Origin: Siderastrea radians | Taxonomy: Eukaryota > Cnidaria > Anthozoa > Scleractinia > Rhizangiidae | DNA length: 64,000 bases | NCBI GenBank assembly: GCA_964017195.1 | Contig: OZ024894.1 | Location: 29,895,325-29,959,324 of the forward strand | Reading direction: 5' to 3' | Shown: positions 10,010 to 21,936 of the stretch, one piece after another | How positions within the stretch are numbered: the stretch's first letter is position 1 | How the letters are laid out: every line of letters begins with the position of its first letter | Translations under genes and position numbers: made by a program | Notes under the pieces: generated by a model | What the model was told of the DNA's origin: nothing | Seen by the model: only the letters and a program-made list of their open reading frames with translations | Databases searched by the model: none

Positions 10010-11010
10010 ATGAACACGCGCATTTTCAATAGGTTGTCAAAAATTTATTACAGCCTGCAAGGATATTGGAAAGGGTTTGCAGCGATTAAGAAATTAGCCC
10101 AGGCAGCGAAAGTCTCGGAAGATGTGGCTCAAAACTGGTTGATGAAGCAAGCTCTTTGGCAGGTTTATTTACCAGCCCCACGGTACATTCCAAGACCGAA
10201 ATTTGATGTTCCTGTTCCAAACAAAGTTCACCAAGCCGATCTTCTGTATCTCCCACACGATCGCCCACCACGCTCCCGTAAAACTTTTAAAATGCTCTCA
10301 CAGTGGTAGATGTGGCCTCTCGATACAAAGAGGCCGAACCGTTGACCACAAAAGAGGCTAAAGAAGTCGCAGCTGCTCTCGGACGGATTTATAGTCGTGG
10401 TCCTTTGAAGTGGCCGAAACTGCTTCAGGTCGATCCTGGTCGCGAGTTTATGGGCGCTGGAAATCAACTGCTTTCGAAACATAATGTCGAGGTTAGACGT
10501 AGTCGTGTGGGTATTCACCGTGATCAAGCTATCGTTGAAAGATTCAACCGCACCCTGGCTGAAAGACTGTTTGGACACCAATATGGGGTTGAAATGCGCC
10601 TCCCAGAAGACAAAAGATCGACTGAATGGATGGCCCGACTGCCCGCTGTTATTTCAGCTTTGAATAAAGAAGTCACTCGACTGACCGGTCAGAAACCTGT
10701 TGAGGCCATCAAAGAGAAAACTGTTCCATCCAAATCCTCCACACCTTATTTGAGACCTGTTGGTGTGAACAAAAAAAACCTCCCATCCGGTTTAAGTGTT
10801 CGCTATCTCTATCAACCTGGTGAACTTGAAGGTGGTCGGCGAAGAGCAACCGACCCAATCTGGTCTTTGCATGTTTACGAGATTGAAAAGATTATGATAA
10901 AACCAGACGCACCGGTTATCTATTATTTGTTTGACGGACCAAAACGCTGGTTTGTCCGAGAAGAGCTTTTGGTTGTCCCTCCAGATACACAACTACCACC
11001 AGCAATCTAA
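10010..11010 (+). pseudogene. Polinton retroviral-type integrase, one frameshift
   Basis: Two adjoining frames together give a full-length Polinton integrase of about 330 residues. The first frame (from ATG 10010) has the N-terminal region and HQADLLYLP with the first catalytic Asp. The second (from about 10294) has QVDPGREFMG with the second Asp and IVERFNRTLAERLF with the Glu, then a chromodomain-like C-terminal part ending near WFVREELLVVP. The break lies at about 10288-10294 in an A-rich stretch and is a single-base length change. Apart from this the protein looks intact. Retroviral-type integrase inserts Polintons with 6-base target duplications. Confidence 0.85.
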
Positions 11011-14000
11011 CAATGAAACTCGATCGGTTCTGTGTGAATGCCGTCTTCCAATACCCAGCGTTTGTCATAGTAAGCGCTCAACCCCAGCTTCTGCTGTTCG
11101 TAAGTGACCATCTGCCCGTCCCGCATCCTGAAACCTCTATTAGTTGCTATGTCCTTGCTGCCTTCCAAAGCTTTCTTGAAACGCTGCCACGTGATACCGT
11201 TTTGCTTCTTCGACACCCCTTTTGTGCTGAACTTCTTTTTTTCACCCTCAGATTCGTCGACGAAATAACATTTTGAGCAGAGTGCAATCATTCTGCTGCC
11301 TTCACACTCGAGTTTAAAGAGCCCAGGGGTCCGACTGCTCCACTTGTCCCAAGCTAGCCACTCTTGCTTTTTTACCTCAAATTCTGTTTGCAGCTCTGGT
11401 TTGACGATGTCTTCCAACTTTTCTGCGCTGATTGCCATGTGATTGCTGTCTGTGTCCATCTGAATCAATTCGAAATCTCTTCTGTCAAAATATCTGTCAA
11501 GAAAGTCATAATAAAATTCGAGCATTCGAAGTTTAGCCAGTTGATATACAGCTATTCCTACCTGAAATGGTCTTCTGATTGTGATCCAAGGTTTTCGGCT
11601 TTCCAGCTCATACGCCTGCCCGATCTCGTCAAGATCACTGAAATATGCGCTTCGCAAGGCTCTGTCGACTACCTTTTCGTCTTTGGTGTAAATGGTGTTT
11701 GTTTGCCGCTCCAAGGCCACTATTTCCCACCTATCAGTTTAAACACCTCGGCCAGCAGCGCCTTGGTTTTTTCTTTATCTCCAGTTCTACGAGCTTCAGT
11801 AACTTGCTCCACAAACCAAGTGAATATTTTTGTTGGTTGGTAGTCAATAGTCCGATAAACATTTGTGATCACTGCTCCATGCTCAAGATACCATTTAAGT
11901 AGAGGAGCGTATAATAATATCTTCTTTGCAGACAATGCTCCCACTAACTTCTTTCCGTCTCCGCGGTTCCGCTTCGTGTGTTTTAGGTAGTCAAGCATGT
12001 GTTGCGGCACAGCTTCAACAGGGACCTCTTTGTTGTAGAAGAACGGACACATTTCCTCAAACTTTGGGTGTAAGTGCTCAGGGATCTCTATATCAACGTC
12101 TGCAAATCCAAACCATTTTTCTTCTTTAAGCCTTTGTGTTAGTATGGGAGCGGCGGCTTCGTTATTGTAATGCACAATCCTTCCGTTTCCACAAGGCATG
12201 CCTCTAAGCATGGTTGACAAATACAAAGCATTGGCGTCGTAACCCACTATATTTTTACAAAGACGGGGTTCAGCTATTCGATGAGACTTTATATTCGTGA
12301 CTCCAACTTCATGGTGTCTTGTGAAAACAAGGTTCGGTCCTCCGACAACAGCTTCTTTCAACATCTCATACCCTTCTTTGCACGGGCTGTAAAGATCCGC
12401 GCCCCTCTCAACACATCCGCGGAGTAAGTAATGTAAACTAACACCCGGGATACTTACAGCATCTTTCAAAATATCGATTCCTTTATCAGTGTACAAAGCA
12501 CGCATCTTTTCCAGTGCCTCGAGGCCAGGAGCTACATCGCGGTTATTGTAGTAACGCAACCAATCTGCGAAGGTACACATCCCCCTTTCTTTGAACAAAC
12601 GATGGCACCCATCCCATTCATCCCGCGTGAGAACATAACCACCCTTCAGCTTCGAATACCAATCCTCATATTTCGGAAGTCCGCGAAAATCAAGTTTTTC
12701 AGGTGTGTCAAACCATTCATACGGAAACCACGATTTTATAGTTTCGCATTCGTAGGCTTTCACCCATTTCTCATAACTTGTACCCGGACCTAAGTAGTTT
12801 ATGATGTCGAGAAAGCGAAAGTTTTTAGTCAAAATGAACATAATTTTGTTTCCATTTTTTGCAACTCTTACTTTACCAGTTGTATCAGATAAGCGTTCCG
12901 CGAAATGTTCTCTGATAAGATTCAAATCATATCGCCCAGAGTTAAAACCAAGAACTGGCACCTGATTACACCATTCTTCTATTTTGAGGCGCTGTGCTTT
13001 TGTAAGCATATTCATATCTTCAGGTATGAACGCTGCTCTTACTTGGTCCCGAATGTTTTTCCCACGCCTCTCAAGTTCTTCCATAAACTTATGAACCAAA
13101 TTCGCAGGATCTTTTTCACAGATGTGAGTAGGTTCTCTTTCTAAAGTGTCACCTATGCTAACAGAAATTGGAACGTGTGTGTTTTCGATAGTTAACATAC
13201 CTGTTGGTTCTTTCCTCTGATTTTTATCTCCGTATGCTTCGAAGTCATACAATATAGCGTGTGGATAACTTTGTATTTGAGTCTTTCGTAACTCAATGTT
13301 TATTTCTCCTACTTCACAAGACCATACCTCGATTACATGGTAGCCAGCAGCTCGAAGCTTTTGTGTACGTTCAACAGTTGCTTTAAATCTATCTTCTCGT
13401 GTTTGGTCATGATGAGTAATAATTCTATTTCGATCATAAGGGTAACATTTTCGACATCCATGCCAATAACATCCATGATATTGAAAAACAGTCTTTGTTT
13501 CATGGTTATAACCGTCTACAGGAGCGCGCTCAACCCATCTTTCACCTCCATGTCCGCAAGCAGCGTGGTGAATGTGAATTTTACGAAGTGCTGCTTCTTG
13601 TTCAAGCCAGCGAAGAGATTCCGGAGAAGATGAATGTTTTGGATAAAAAGCCTTCTCAAAAGCTGTTCGTGGTAATTCAACTTTTTCTGCCGGACAATCA
13701 ATCACCGTTTTTCCTTGTGAACATGTTTGGCTATGCCGTTGAAGATTGCAAGCTTTAGTAAATCTTGAACGGCAATGAACACATGCATAAGTTTTTGCAA
13801 GCTTCGTAATATCTTTTATAACGAAAGCATGCCCTTCGTCCAATTGTCAAAATATTTGTTAATTTGGCTGGTGGTTTCCTTCTAAGATGCCATACCACTT
13901 CACCATCCTCCATACGTTCAGGCTCATATACACATATTCCCAACCAATCTTTGAAATTTTGTTTTTTATTAAGATGTTTTTCAACCTCATCTAGTTCATC

Positions 14001-14903
14001 TAAAGATGTTTTTCGGCAATCTTGTGGAATAGCTATGAGATTGAAAAAACTCTTAGCAAGCTCCCGTGCTGCCGTTGTACTTCGATCTGGTCTTGAACCG
14101 CGGTGTACCGCAGTACATCGCCAAAGACATAAATTGTCTTTGTATGTGTCTAAAGCCAGCATATAACGATCATGCGCAAGGTTACGCAGCCAATCTGGTA
14201 ATGGTCCTGTACCTAAAAGTGGCTGACGGTCAAGAACGACCTTTACATCAACATTAAATTGGTTTTCAAACACCCATTTTGTGTCTGGTCTATTTATGTT
14301 ATCAGGGTCCAGACGTACTTTTTCCCGCTCACTCAACCATTTCTCCGCATCAGAAAAACGTTCAAACCAAGGCGAACCTTTGTTAGTGTACATCACCATT
14401 GACGAATCGTCTTCAATGTTGCGTAACTGATATGAAAAAATATGTCTAGAATAAAAAGATGTATGAACTTTATGTCGTATTTTTGTCATAAAATCGGATG
14501 TTAAATCTCTTTCAATTCCTCGAATGAAACGCCAGCGGATGAAACGGCGCCCTCTTACCTCTTCTCCCTCATATTCGGCATTATCATATAAATCAAGAAT
14601 CTCATTCTGATAGTTTGTAACATTTCGGGTGGTTTCTCGAGAAATTGGATCAAACTTCCTCAAAATTTCTTGTGTTTTTCTCCCCCTTCTTTTACGAGGA
14701 GGAGTAGTCGGTTGAAAAGTTTTAGGAATTAAAGGTTTATTTAAATTCTTCTCCACTTTCTCAGAATTAGGTTCATCCAATATGTGCTGAATAGTTTTTC
14801 GAACAGCAGGAGCGTCCTCTGTAAGTAATTGCTCTAAAGCTTGTAACGTTGCTGGATCAAGTTCTTTCAAAAGTTCTTCAATATTTATGTTAAGTACAGA
14901 CAT
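11007..14903 (-). pseudogene. Protein-primed family B DNA polymerase (POLB), two frameshifts
   Basis: Three consecutive minus-strand frames (14903-13755, 13843-11720, 11720-11007) cover about 1300 residues, the usual length of a Polinton POLB. The first has the N-terminal region with NLCLWRCTAVHRGSRPDRST. The second has a C2H2 finger (CVHCRSRFTKACNLQRHSQTC region), an endonuclease-like GCYWHGCRKCYP segment, exonuclease motifs YDFEAYGD and GFNSGRYDLNLI, and polymerase motif A GYDANALYLS. The third has motif C MDTDSNH. Breaks lie near 13845 and near 11725, the latter close to motif B. The gene is dead as it stands, though motifs remain clear, so decay is fairly recent. Confidence 0.87.
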
Positions 14904-15037
14904 TGCAACTTGGGTATAACAAAGATGTGTATTTCTCTAACTGGAAAAAAAAAATTTTGTAATTCAAGAATTAAAATAATTTTTAAAATATTATCAGATG
15001 CTTTATTTTTTTCTTGAATAACAATATTAATTGGTGA

Positions 15038-15271
15038 TCAAATGTTGAGATCTGACCCCAATGCAATTTTCGTTATTACTGACACAGATAATATAAACAA
15101 TCCTGTATAAAAAAGATATTGGAGCATCAGATGAGTGTTTGCTTCAATAAGTAATAAAAATGTGTGAAAGTTAGTAATAACTGTTGGTCCATAAACATAA
15201 CAGCTCAATAAACCAAAAGCAGACCAAATAAACAGATTTATAGTGAAGAGACTAAGACGACAACTTGCCAT
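15038..15271 (-). CDS. Small hydrophobic protein at the Polinton right end
   Basis: 77 codons from ATG 15271. Two or three hydrophobic segments are visible (LFTINLFIWSAFGLLSCYVYG; LMLQYLFYTGLFILSVSVI), so it is probably a small membrane protein. It lies upstream of POLB on the same strand and 86 bases from the fold-back. Small membrane proteins are common accessory genes in Polintons, but I do not recognise this one. Confidence 0.5.
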   Translation of the reverse strand: MASCRLSLFTINLFIWSAFGLLSCYVYGPTVITNFHTFLLLIEANTHLMLQYLFYTGLFILSVSVITKIALGSDLNI

Positions 15272-15356
15272 TGTGTTATTTTCAATATATGTAATTCTTC
15301 AAATGTTTGTAAATTATCTTCTTTTTTTTATGCTGGGTGGTTTATTTCGGTTAATA

Positions 15357-15538
15357 AGTAGTATATGGTGAGTCAGACAAATATTACCTGATTCTCAGCG
15401 GTTTATTTTCGAATTTTAAAGCTCCCACGTAATAAACAAGCGAGCAAAGGGAGCTTGTTTATTATGGTGGGGGGTTTAAAATTCGAAAATAAACCTCTGA
15501 GAATCAGGTGGTATTTGTCTGACTCACTATATACTACT
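15357..15538. repeat. Fold-back inverted repeat at the Polinton right end
   Basis: Arms of about 80 bases starting AGTAGTATATGGTGAGTCAG on the left and mirrored on the right (CTGACTCACTATATACTACT) surround a short loop near 15440-15452. The arms differ at a few positions. It could be the Polinton terminus or an unrelated MITE. No clear flanking target duplication is visible. Confidence 0.8.
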
Positions 15539-16136
15539 ACTCCACAACTAAAACACTCTGCTGCTTTGTCAACATTTGGTTTTTTTTAACTTAAAAAAGA
15601 CGAAAAACACTCATCTTTGTTCAAAAATGGCTTGACCGCCTGCTTCTTATGGCGTCATATCTCGTCACCATAACTTCGGATTCTTATCAAACTTTTTGTC
15701 AAAATATGTCTAAAAAGATTACAGAAACTTAACTAAATATTTCAAAGACTTGCTGAACTTTGTTGCCTTGTTTACACAGAAAGAGTGTTTGCAAATTACT
15801 TTCTTTTGTATATAGTACACCACAGCTTAATATGTAGTACTCTACAATACGGCCAAAATTCAGGCATGGTTGTATTGGTCAAAAAGACCGGGCAACGCAA
15901 AGCTATAGCCAATGCAGCGATTTGTATCTGCCAGATGGTAAAGGTAGCTAAAATACAACTCAACAGGAGCCTCACCCATAGCATTCTCAATGTAAACCAA
16001 TTTATTTGTGTTTTGAAAAACCTCATATCTTAGCTTTAGATAAGAAAGAACACTTACCAAATTTTTGGAGGGAATTCAAGTCATACTTAAATGAGATTAA
16101 GTGTTATAAAAGGAGCCCCACCTTCCTGAACCATAC
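15539..16136. other. Non-coding stretch with dispersed repeat
   Basis: No gene is supported. About 15570-15690 resembles 28125-28250 (shared CAAAAATGGC-TGACC and GACATATCTCGT-type segments), so it is a piece of the TTAA-flanked repeat family described at 27853-28874. Confidence 0.55.
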
Positions 16137-16557
16137 CTTTCTCATCGTTACATTCATTGGCCCTCTCACAAATATATCCGATGCCACGTTTTCTCTGGTC
16201 ACAATTGATATCATCATACCCCAAATAATAACTGTTCGCGAACATTTTAGCACAGTTTCCATTACCACTGGGTTGATATGGTGCCCAATAGAGGTATCTT
16301 CCTGATGAACTCTTATTCTTGTCGTTGCTCACCCACCTCCACTCTCCCGATTGTTTTTTTTAAGCCTATGAAATATTCAGAGGTTTCCATCGTTTGAATA
16401 GTTTTGTTCAGAAACCGCCACTCTTCGACACTTTCAATAGAAACAAGGTCTTTCCCTGTCATATTGCACAGGCGTCTGCTATCCTCCCAACTAACTGGTA
16501 CAGGCTCAAATGCCATATGAAATGTGTAATTAGAACAGCCGAAGACAAACGTGCGAC
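16137..16557 (-). pseudogene. C-type lectin-like domain exon, one-base frameshift
   Basis: The minus strand reads a C-type lectin fold: WEDSRRLC, GKDLVSIES, EYFIGLK, then in a shifted frame EWRWVSNDKNK, GNCAKM and GIGYICE. These match the WIGL, WND-like and terminal Cys regions of the family. A run of eight A's at about 16356-16363 separates the frames and is one base too long. The exon is bounded by a TTTTGAG acceptor and a GTATGG donor. Corrected for the extra base its length is 420, phase 1 to phase 1, as in the D8C exon of gene B. The carbohydrate-site triplet is not EPN or QPD in clear form, so sugar binding is uncertain. No signal exon was found for it. Confidence 0.75.
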
Positions 16558-17931
16558 CTCAAAAGAAAAAAAAGAACAATATTATAGGGATAAGTTAACA
16601 TTGAAATGCTTATCATGACATTTGTAACTTGCGATGATGCATGACTTCCAAAATGTCAGGGAACATAAAAAGTTTATCATTTGGCTTGTATTCCATTAAT
16701 TCCTATACAATTTAATAAATTTATCAAAAAAAGAACAGACTTCGATTTGGTTGTTGTGATTTCTGGATGAGCTCACGGTAAGTGCTTCTAACCTTGGCCC
16801 GATAACTGAATGCTTACTTGTACATTTTTTCAGTTCCGGGTATCGATAACGCCTTATTCACCACCTGATCAGTGTTGTTCCTTAAGGTTTAAGGTGACCG
16901 TTTAATTTTACTGAGATAGATGCTTAGTTTATGTATTCATACACAAACCGTATCACCTGGTTTTAATGTACCCAGTTTTATTATATCAAAAGCCGCCGCA
17001 TTCTTTTTTAGAAATAGAAGTTCAGTTCATATTGACGGCAAACTTTTCTCTCTCTTGAGTAAGTAAATTACAGCCAAGAAACAACACAGGGCAGTCTATA
17101 TACTAAAGGCACTGTTCTACTCACTATCGCTGGTATTGTAAAAATGTGGACAACGCTTTGAGTAACAGAGTTTGTTTTGACAGAAGCCGTACTAGTGAGA
17201 ATTTTTGTATTCACATTCACTGGTCTTCAATCGAGAAAAACCGTTTAATTGAAAAGACGAAAACCACCAACATTGGTCGAAAAGTAAACAGAAACAATAA
17301 CCAAAGTTAATTAAAATGATGTAGGAATGTAAAATGTAGCAAAATGAAGCTAAAATTTTTCCCTTAGCCGAGGCCTTTATTGCTCCTCCACCCCCCGCAC
17401 TGCTTTAAAAAAAAATTAAAAAAAAACGTCCACTGTGTTTTCTTTTAGATCCGCAACGCGAACTGATAGCGGCATCTAACATGGGAACCAGGCAGTGTGC
17501 GTCACGAGATTTCACCAATCAGAACGCGTCATTTGTGTACGTATTTTCGCGCTCGGAAAGAGCCGCGTCGAGAAGTGTATGAGGTGAAATTTTCGTTATT
17601 TTCGACGCTTGTGATTTTGTTCTCGGAATTCTACCTCATCCTAAAGTTTTTGGAATATCATATCTTAGTTCTGGTCAGGTTATCGTTGAAGGTAAATGTT
17701 TTAGTCTTGTTTATGAGAAGTTCAAAGTGGGCAGTTAGTTGAAAGCCGGCATGTTGATTTCACTGTTAATGTCACAGTTCTTTATGGACTCGAAGCTGCT
17801 TACTGTTAACGGTATTTGCCCATTATCTTGGCCAGTTAGGTAGTATAACTTTTCTTCTTTTGAAATTTTGGGGTCTACCCGGGTCTACCCCTTATAGTTT
17901 CTCCGTTACAAGCCGTTGAAAGTATCGTAGA
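16558..17931. other. Non-coding stretch with promoter-like segment
   Basis: No exon is supported. Around 17455-17600 the base composition becomes richer in CpG (GCAACGCG, AACGCGTC, TTTCGCGC), and an ACCAATCAG CCAAT box lies at about 17513-17521 on the plus strand. This could be the promoter of the exon candidate at 17932. Confidence 0.4.
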
Positions 17932-18132
17932 ATGAAGAGATCGTGTAAACCAAGTAGCAGATCTCCCGGGAAACCGGCTGATAAAGTAGACCGAGATGAA
18001 AGCCGACACCAAGGGAATAACGTCAGACTTCGAAAGGTTCCGCTCAAATTTGAACTAAAAAAGAGGAAAAAGGTCAATTTCTATAATGCCTCGGGCATTT
18101 CAGCCTTTTATCTCCCTTGTTTGTGTTTATGA
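17932..18132 (+). CDS. Possible first coding exon of an unrecognised gene
   Basis: An ATG about 410 bases after a CCAAT box opens a basic, Ser/Pro/Lys-rich frame (MKRSCKPSSRSPGKPADKVD... KFELKKRKK). GT dinucleotides after AAAAAG near 18071 could be a donor, but none is a strong consensus. The composition is that of a nuclear-type protein N-terminus. No homology is recognised and it may be spurious. Confidence 0.3.
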   Translation: MKRSCKPSSRSPGKPADKVDRDESRHQGNNVRLRKVPLKFELKKRKKVNFYNASGISAFYLPCLCL

Positions 18133-19572
18133 GGTCCAAGCAGGTTACCCGGGTGCTGTACAAAGTGAGCTTATTTTATAATACGATTTTTTTTAAGTCG
18201 TCAGTGAAGCTGTTTCTTTTGTTGTTTTCTGTCACAAGACATAAACAGTGATTTTATTTGTACATTCTGATAATAAAATGGTGAGCAAAACAACTTGTAC
18301 AAGCAAAAGTTGGTACTGCTTTGTCACTGTTTGGTCTGTAATCTTATTATTTTCTGACAGTCAGCTCTGCAACAACTATGCACGTCTCTGCCACCAGTGG
18401 AATAGATTATGTATGAATTTTATTTCAGTGCTTAAAGTTCGAGGCTAATTTTGATTTCTAATAGCTTATCGGCTTAAGATACTTGTGGATATGTTCACAC
18501 TTGGTGTCTGTGCACCTGCACAGACTGGTGCTGTGTTACTGGGTATCCAAAAATATGTAATATTGTGTACACATTTTGAAATTGAGCTCTATTTTGCTCC
18601 ATTAGAGGCAATTTAAAAATGTGAGCATAGGCAGGAGTTATTGGTATATAAGCGGACTGACAGAAGGTGTTTGCTAAGTTGTAACCTTGGAATTAAAGGA
18701 AGACATAAACACATGGAATCGGTGATCACTTTAGAGCCCAAGTACAGATCTTCATCTCACAGTGTAGTAAGGTACCCAAATTCATACATGAGTACTTGAA
18801 AAAAAGGTGTGTTCACCTATAAAAGTGCCCAGTGAAAATAGTAATGAGTGCAAAACGCAATAGGTATCCTGTGTGTATGTCTCGTTTGGAAGTCTTCTAC
18901 TACTCTGGTCTTTGATTTAGGAGTTTGAAGGTTTTCTTCTTTTTTTTTTGCCATAGTGCTGCCACTGAGATGCACTGTGTGCACCAGTCTTTTCTCACAG
19001 AGAAGATGAAATAAATATTTACTTGATATTCTTGGACGCCTTGTAACCCAAGCTACAAAGTGAAACAGTTGGAATAAAGTTGACTGTATTGTAAGTAAAT
19101 TTCAGCTCTGTGCTTTAGCACAGTAAATGAACTACATCCTCTAACTGACAAACAAGACAACAGTAATTAAAAGTAACTTACTGACTCCTGTCGGCAATAT
19201 AACAAACACCAAAGTTTTTACAAGAACAGCTGCATTCAGGGGCCAATTCATTAAAACTTTGATGATTATTTACAAGTGTACTGTTTTTGAAACTGTAAAA
19301 CAATAGCTGCACTTGTAAAAGTTTTATTGAATTTACCCCTGGTCATAATCAAGTTCTGGTTGGAGCTTTGCCAATACTGCTTTATCTTTAAAATGTCCAT
19401 ATACAGGTGTGGGGTGGCTAGCTACCTTTCAGATATGTCCATAAACACAGGCCAGTGAGCTATTTTAGAAGAAATTATCATGATAGCCATCACAAAATGT
19501 CCTCAGGGATTAAAAGGAAATTTGAAGTGATCTGAAAGTAACAATTGAAGCTGTCACATAGAAAGAGCTTTC
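18133..19572. other. Non-coding stretch
   Basis: No gene, RNA or clear element is visible. The sequence is AT-rich with short inverted pieces only, for example around 19245-19330 where a segment with TTTACAAGTG has a nearby CACTTGTAAAAG complement. Confidence 0.5.
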
Positions 19573-19805
19573 TCAACAATCCTTGCCTGTATTTCTGGAA
19601 TCGTCGGCTTTCCCTAGCTCGTATGTGTCTTTTGTGGTATTACTGGAGCGTGGTAAAGAAACATTCATGGCAAAGCTGTAAACTCCTGGCTTTGCTATAA
19701 ATTTCTTCTCATCAAACTTCAGCAAGAGCACTGGATTTGCAGGCAAGGTATTCCTAGAGGCAAAAATTATCCCTGAGCTCTGATGGTACACACTGTCAAA
19801 TATGT
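19573..19805 (-). CDS. Possible exon of an unrecognised secreted/lumenal protein
   Basis: The minus strand reads VYHQSSGIIFASRNTLPANP, LLLKFDEKKFIAKPGVYSFAMNVSLPRSSNT and ends at TGA 19573. An acceptor-like ATTTGACAG precedes it. Alternating hydrophobic and polar residues and NVS/NTT sites suggest a beta-rich glycoprotein domain. It probably belongs to the same minus-strand gene as 20553-20715. The family is not recognised. Confidence 0.35.
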
Positions 19806-20552
19806 GATGTTTCAATTACCAGATCAGATAACATTGTTACACTTATTTACTATCCAGCCCACTATCCAGCCTACACATGTCCACGTAAAGGAGTAATCCA
19901 CTCAAATGTTCCATACTTTCAACTGACTTGGTACAGACAAGACAGAGAAATACATTTTATTTTATAAAATAACTAAGATACTATGTGCACTCTGAGTGGC
20001 TGAGTTGTGTGTTTGCAGTTGAATAAAGTAAGGAAAACCTTTTCCTGTGTTTGGATGGCCTGATATACAGCAAACACTCAAGTGGGGGGGGGGGGGGGTA
20101 ATTCTCAAAAGTCTGTACGCAACCCAGGCTGGGCACTCCCTGCAAACCCCCAAGGGTTTGCATAACTGTCTTGAATTCTCCCAACATTCTTGTGTTTATA
20201 TCAGGCTATGCAAACACAGAAAAAGTTTTTCTACCATTTGCTTGAATACAATGTTTTACAGTGAAACCTGTGGACAAAATTATTTTCGCATATTTTCGGT
20301 AAAAGGAAACACCTCTCTTAAGCAGACAACAAGGTCAATGAATAACATCGGTATCATTTTTTTTTTTATAATCAGTGACTGTAGGAAAGTAGGTTAGCAA
20401 CTTGTTAAAATAGGAAGCAGAGGAGTATATACACATATGGAAGTATGGCTCTACCTTGGGATCAGCATCACTAGTCTTATAGCAAGGTTGAGAAAACTGA
20501 TGTACAGTGTTTGATATAAGAGAAAATAAAACATGCTTGATGAAGTACACAC

Positions 20553-20715
20553 CTTTAGTAAAATCAAGGACAACAGCATAAATGATATTATTAAAACAAC
20601 AAAGTTTTTTATTTTTGTGTGGCCGTGAGCTTACATCAACAAACTTGGGGAATCCCTTTGAATGGCTGTTATCAGGAAAGACTTGAATTTCCAGGACGAC
20701 TACCACAAGTAACAT
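20553..20715 (-). CDS. Possible exon upstream of the 19.6-kb exon
   Basis: A minus-strand frame from ATG 20715: a hydrophobic start (MLLVVVVLEIQVF) followed by PDNSHSKGFPKFVDV and KLCCFNNIIYAVVLDFTK, then an AAAG/GTGTGT donor. It could be a first exon with a short signal peptide, or internal, as ATTAG just upstream is acceptor-like. Phase does not join directly to the 19.6-kb exon, so a further exon would lie between. Function unknown. Confidence 0.33.
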
Positions 20716-21936
20716 TTTGTCTAATACGTTTTCAGTAAGTTGTTAGGCTAATTCCTTGTGTTGCTTCCTTTGCCTGAAAGAAGATCTGATTTCCATGTTT
20801 GTAAAAAACCGTAATCACACCTTAGCCGGCTTTCTCACCTTGCTCGTTGTCCACGCTCTCTAATCTTTCCCGGTAGCGTAAGTCCGTGAACGATACCAGC
20901 AAACTAAATGTTGTGGATCTCTTTTACCGCTGATCTAGTCAAGGTACCAAACAAATACGAAAAACGTTCCGACAAATGAACGTTTCAGCTCTTGTTTACA
21001 TAGTAGTCTGCGCACATTCGATCGACTCCGAATCGTGATAAAACGTATTCGCCTGGTCCATGTAACCAAAACATTAACCAGTCAAAACAATCTACATTCG
21101 TGTCCTCAGTTATTCTTTTCAAAACGGGAAACAGAGTCTTAATTCTCATTTTTACCGCCATTGTAAGGTCTCCCGTGAGATGTTTACTCCATCGTGCCTA
21201 GAGTGAAATGGACATCAGTTATATTTTTACCCATGATCCTTTGTGGGCCGTGACGCACACCGCCTACATGGGAACCATGTCGTGGTTTCCAAAATGGCGG
21301 CCATCTTGAATCCGCCATCTTGGGTTTCTTGTTGTGTGGCTTCGTGGAATGAAGCCCTCATTGTTATCCCTCGGTAGGGTTTGTCAGTGGATATATATAG
21401 ACCTACTATTCTCTGGTTCACTTGTGGTATACCTTCGAAGCCAAGTGCGCGTCGCGCATGTCACGTAGGGTATAAAGGTTCAAAAAGCCAGGGAGTACAA
21501 ATTGCGTCAAGTTTCCGTTGTAAGATTTTAGTCTTTTTGTTTCTTTATGGTTTTGGTCGTGCTCCTTTTCATCAGATACATTTCTTGACGACGCGTTAGT
21601 TGGCTGGATGGGTTCCCTATGTTTTTAATATGCTTGTTAGATGTTTATTAGTGTGATAGTCTATAGACGAAAGAAAACAATGCAATCTTTTAGCTAACTA
21701 CCCTTCTAAAGGGCTCGTTATACTTTGGAATAGCAGGCAAAGGTGTCTCATAAACAACGTATCTTCCCTGTAATCAACATTTTAACAGAGTTGTTCAAAC
21801 GCAAAGTCCAATCAACAACTTTTGAAAGTGTATGACTGTCTTCCAATTTGTCTCTACGTTTTAGTATCGAAGTTATATGATAGTATACGCCTATTTCAAA
21901 TAAATTTGCTTCGGTGATGCATGATACATGATCCTT
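20716..21936. other. Non-coding stretch with paired YY1-like motifs
   Basis: At about 21289-21330, CCAAAATGGCGGCCATCTTG is followed by CCGCCATCTTGGG: three YY1-type ATGGC cores in both orientations. This is typical of housekeeping promoters and could serve the minus-strand exons at 19.6-20.7 kb or a plus-strand gene. No exon is seen next to it. Confidence 0.4.

Larger units (their letters stand above)
7967..15538. mobile_element. Polinton/Maverick remnant, left part lost
   Basis: The gene set is diagnostic of a Polinton/Maverick (adintovirus-like) element: adenovirus-type protease, phospholipase A2-like protein, retroviral-type integrase and protein-primed family B DNA polymerase. No packaging ATPase or capsid genes are seen, so the left part is gone, replaced by the Penelope-like element. 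Integrase and polymerase carry three frameshifts in total. The right end may be the fold-back at 15357-15538, whose outer ends read AG...CT as Polinton termini do. Intact Polintons are usually 15-20 kb; about 7.5 kb remains. Confidence 0.85.

Noticed and set aside
11013..11902. Plus-strand frames opposite the DNA polymerase
   Set aside because: They are shadows of the minus-strand POLB, whose catalytic motifs are plain.
13016..13758. Plus-strand frames opposite POLB
   Set aside because: Same reason: antisense of a clear polymerase gene.
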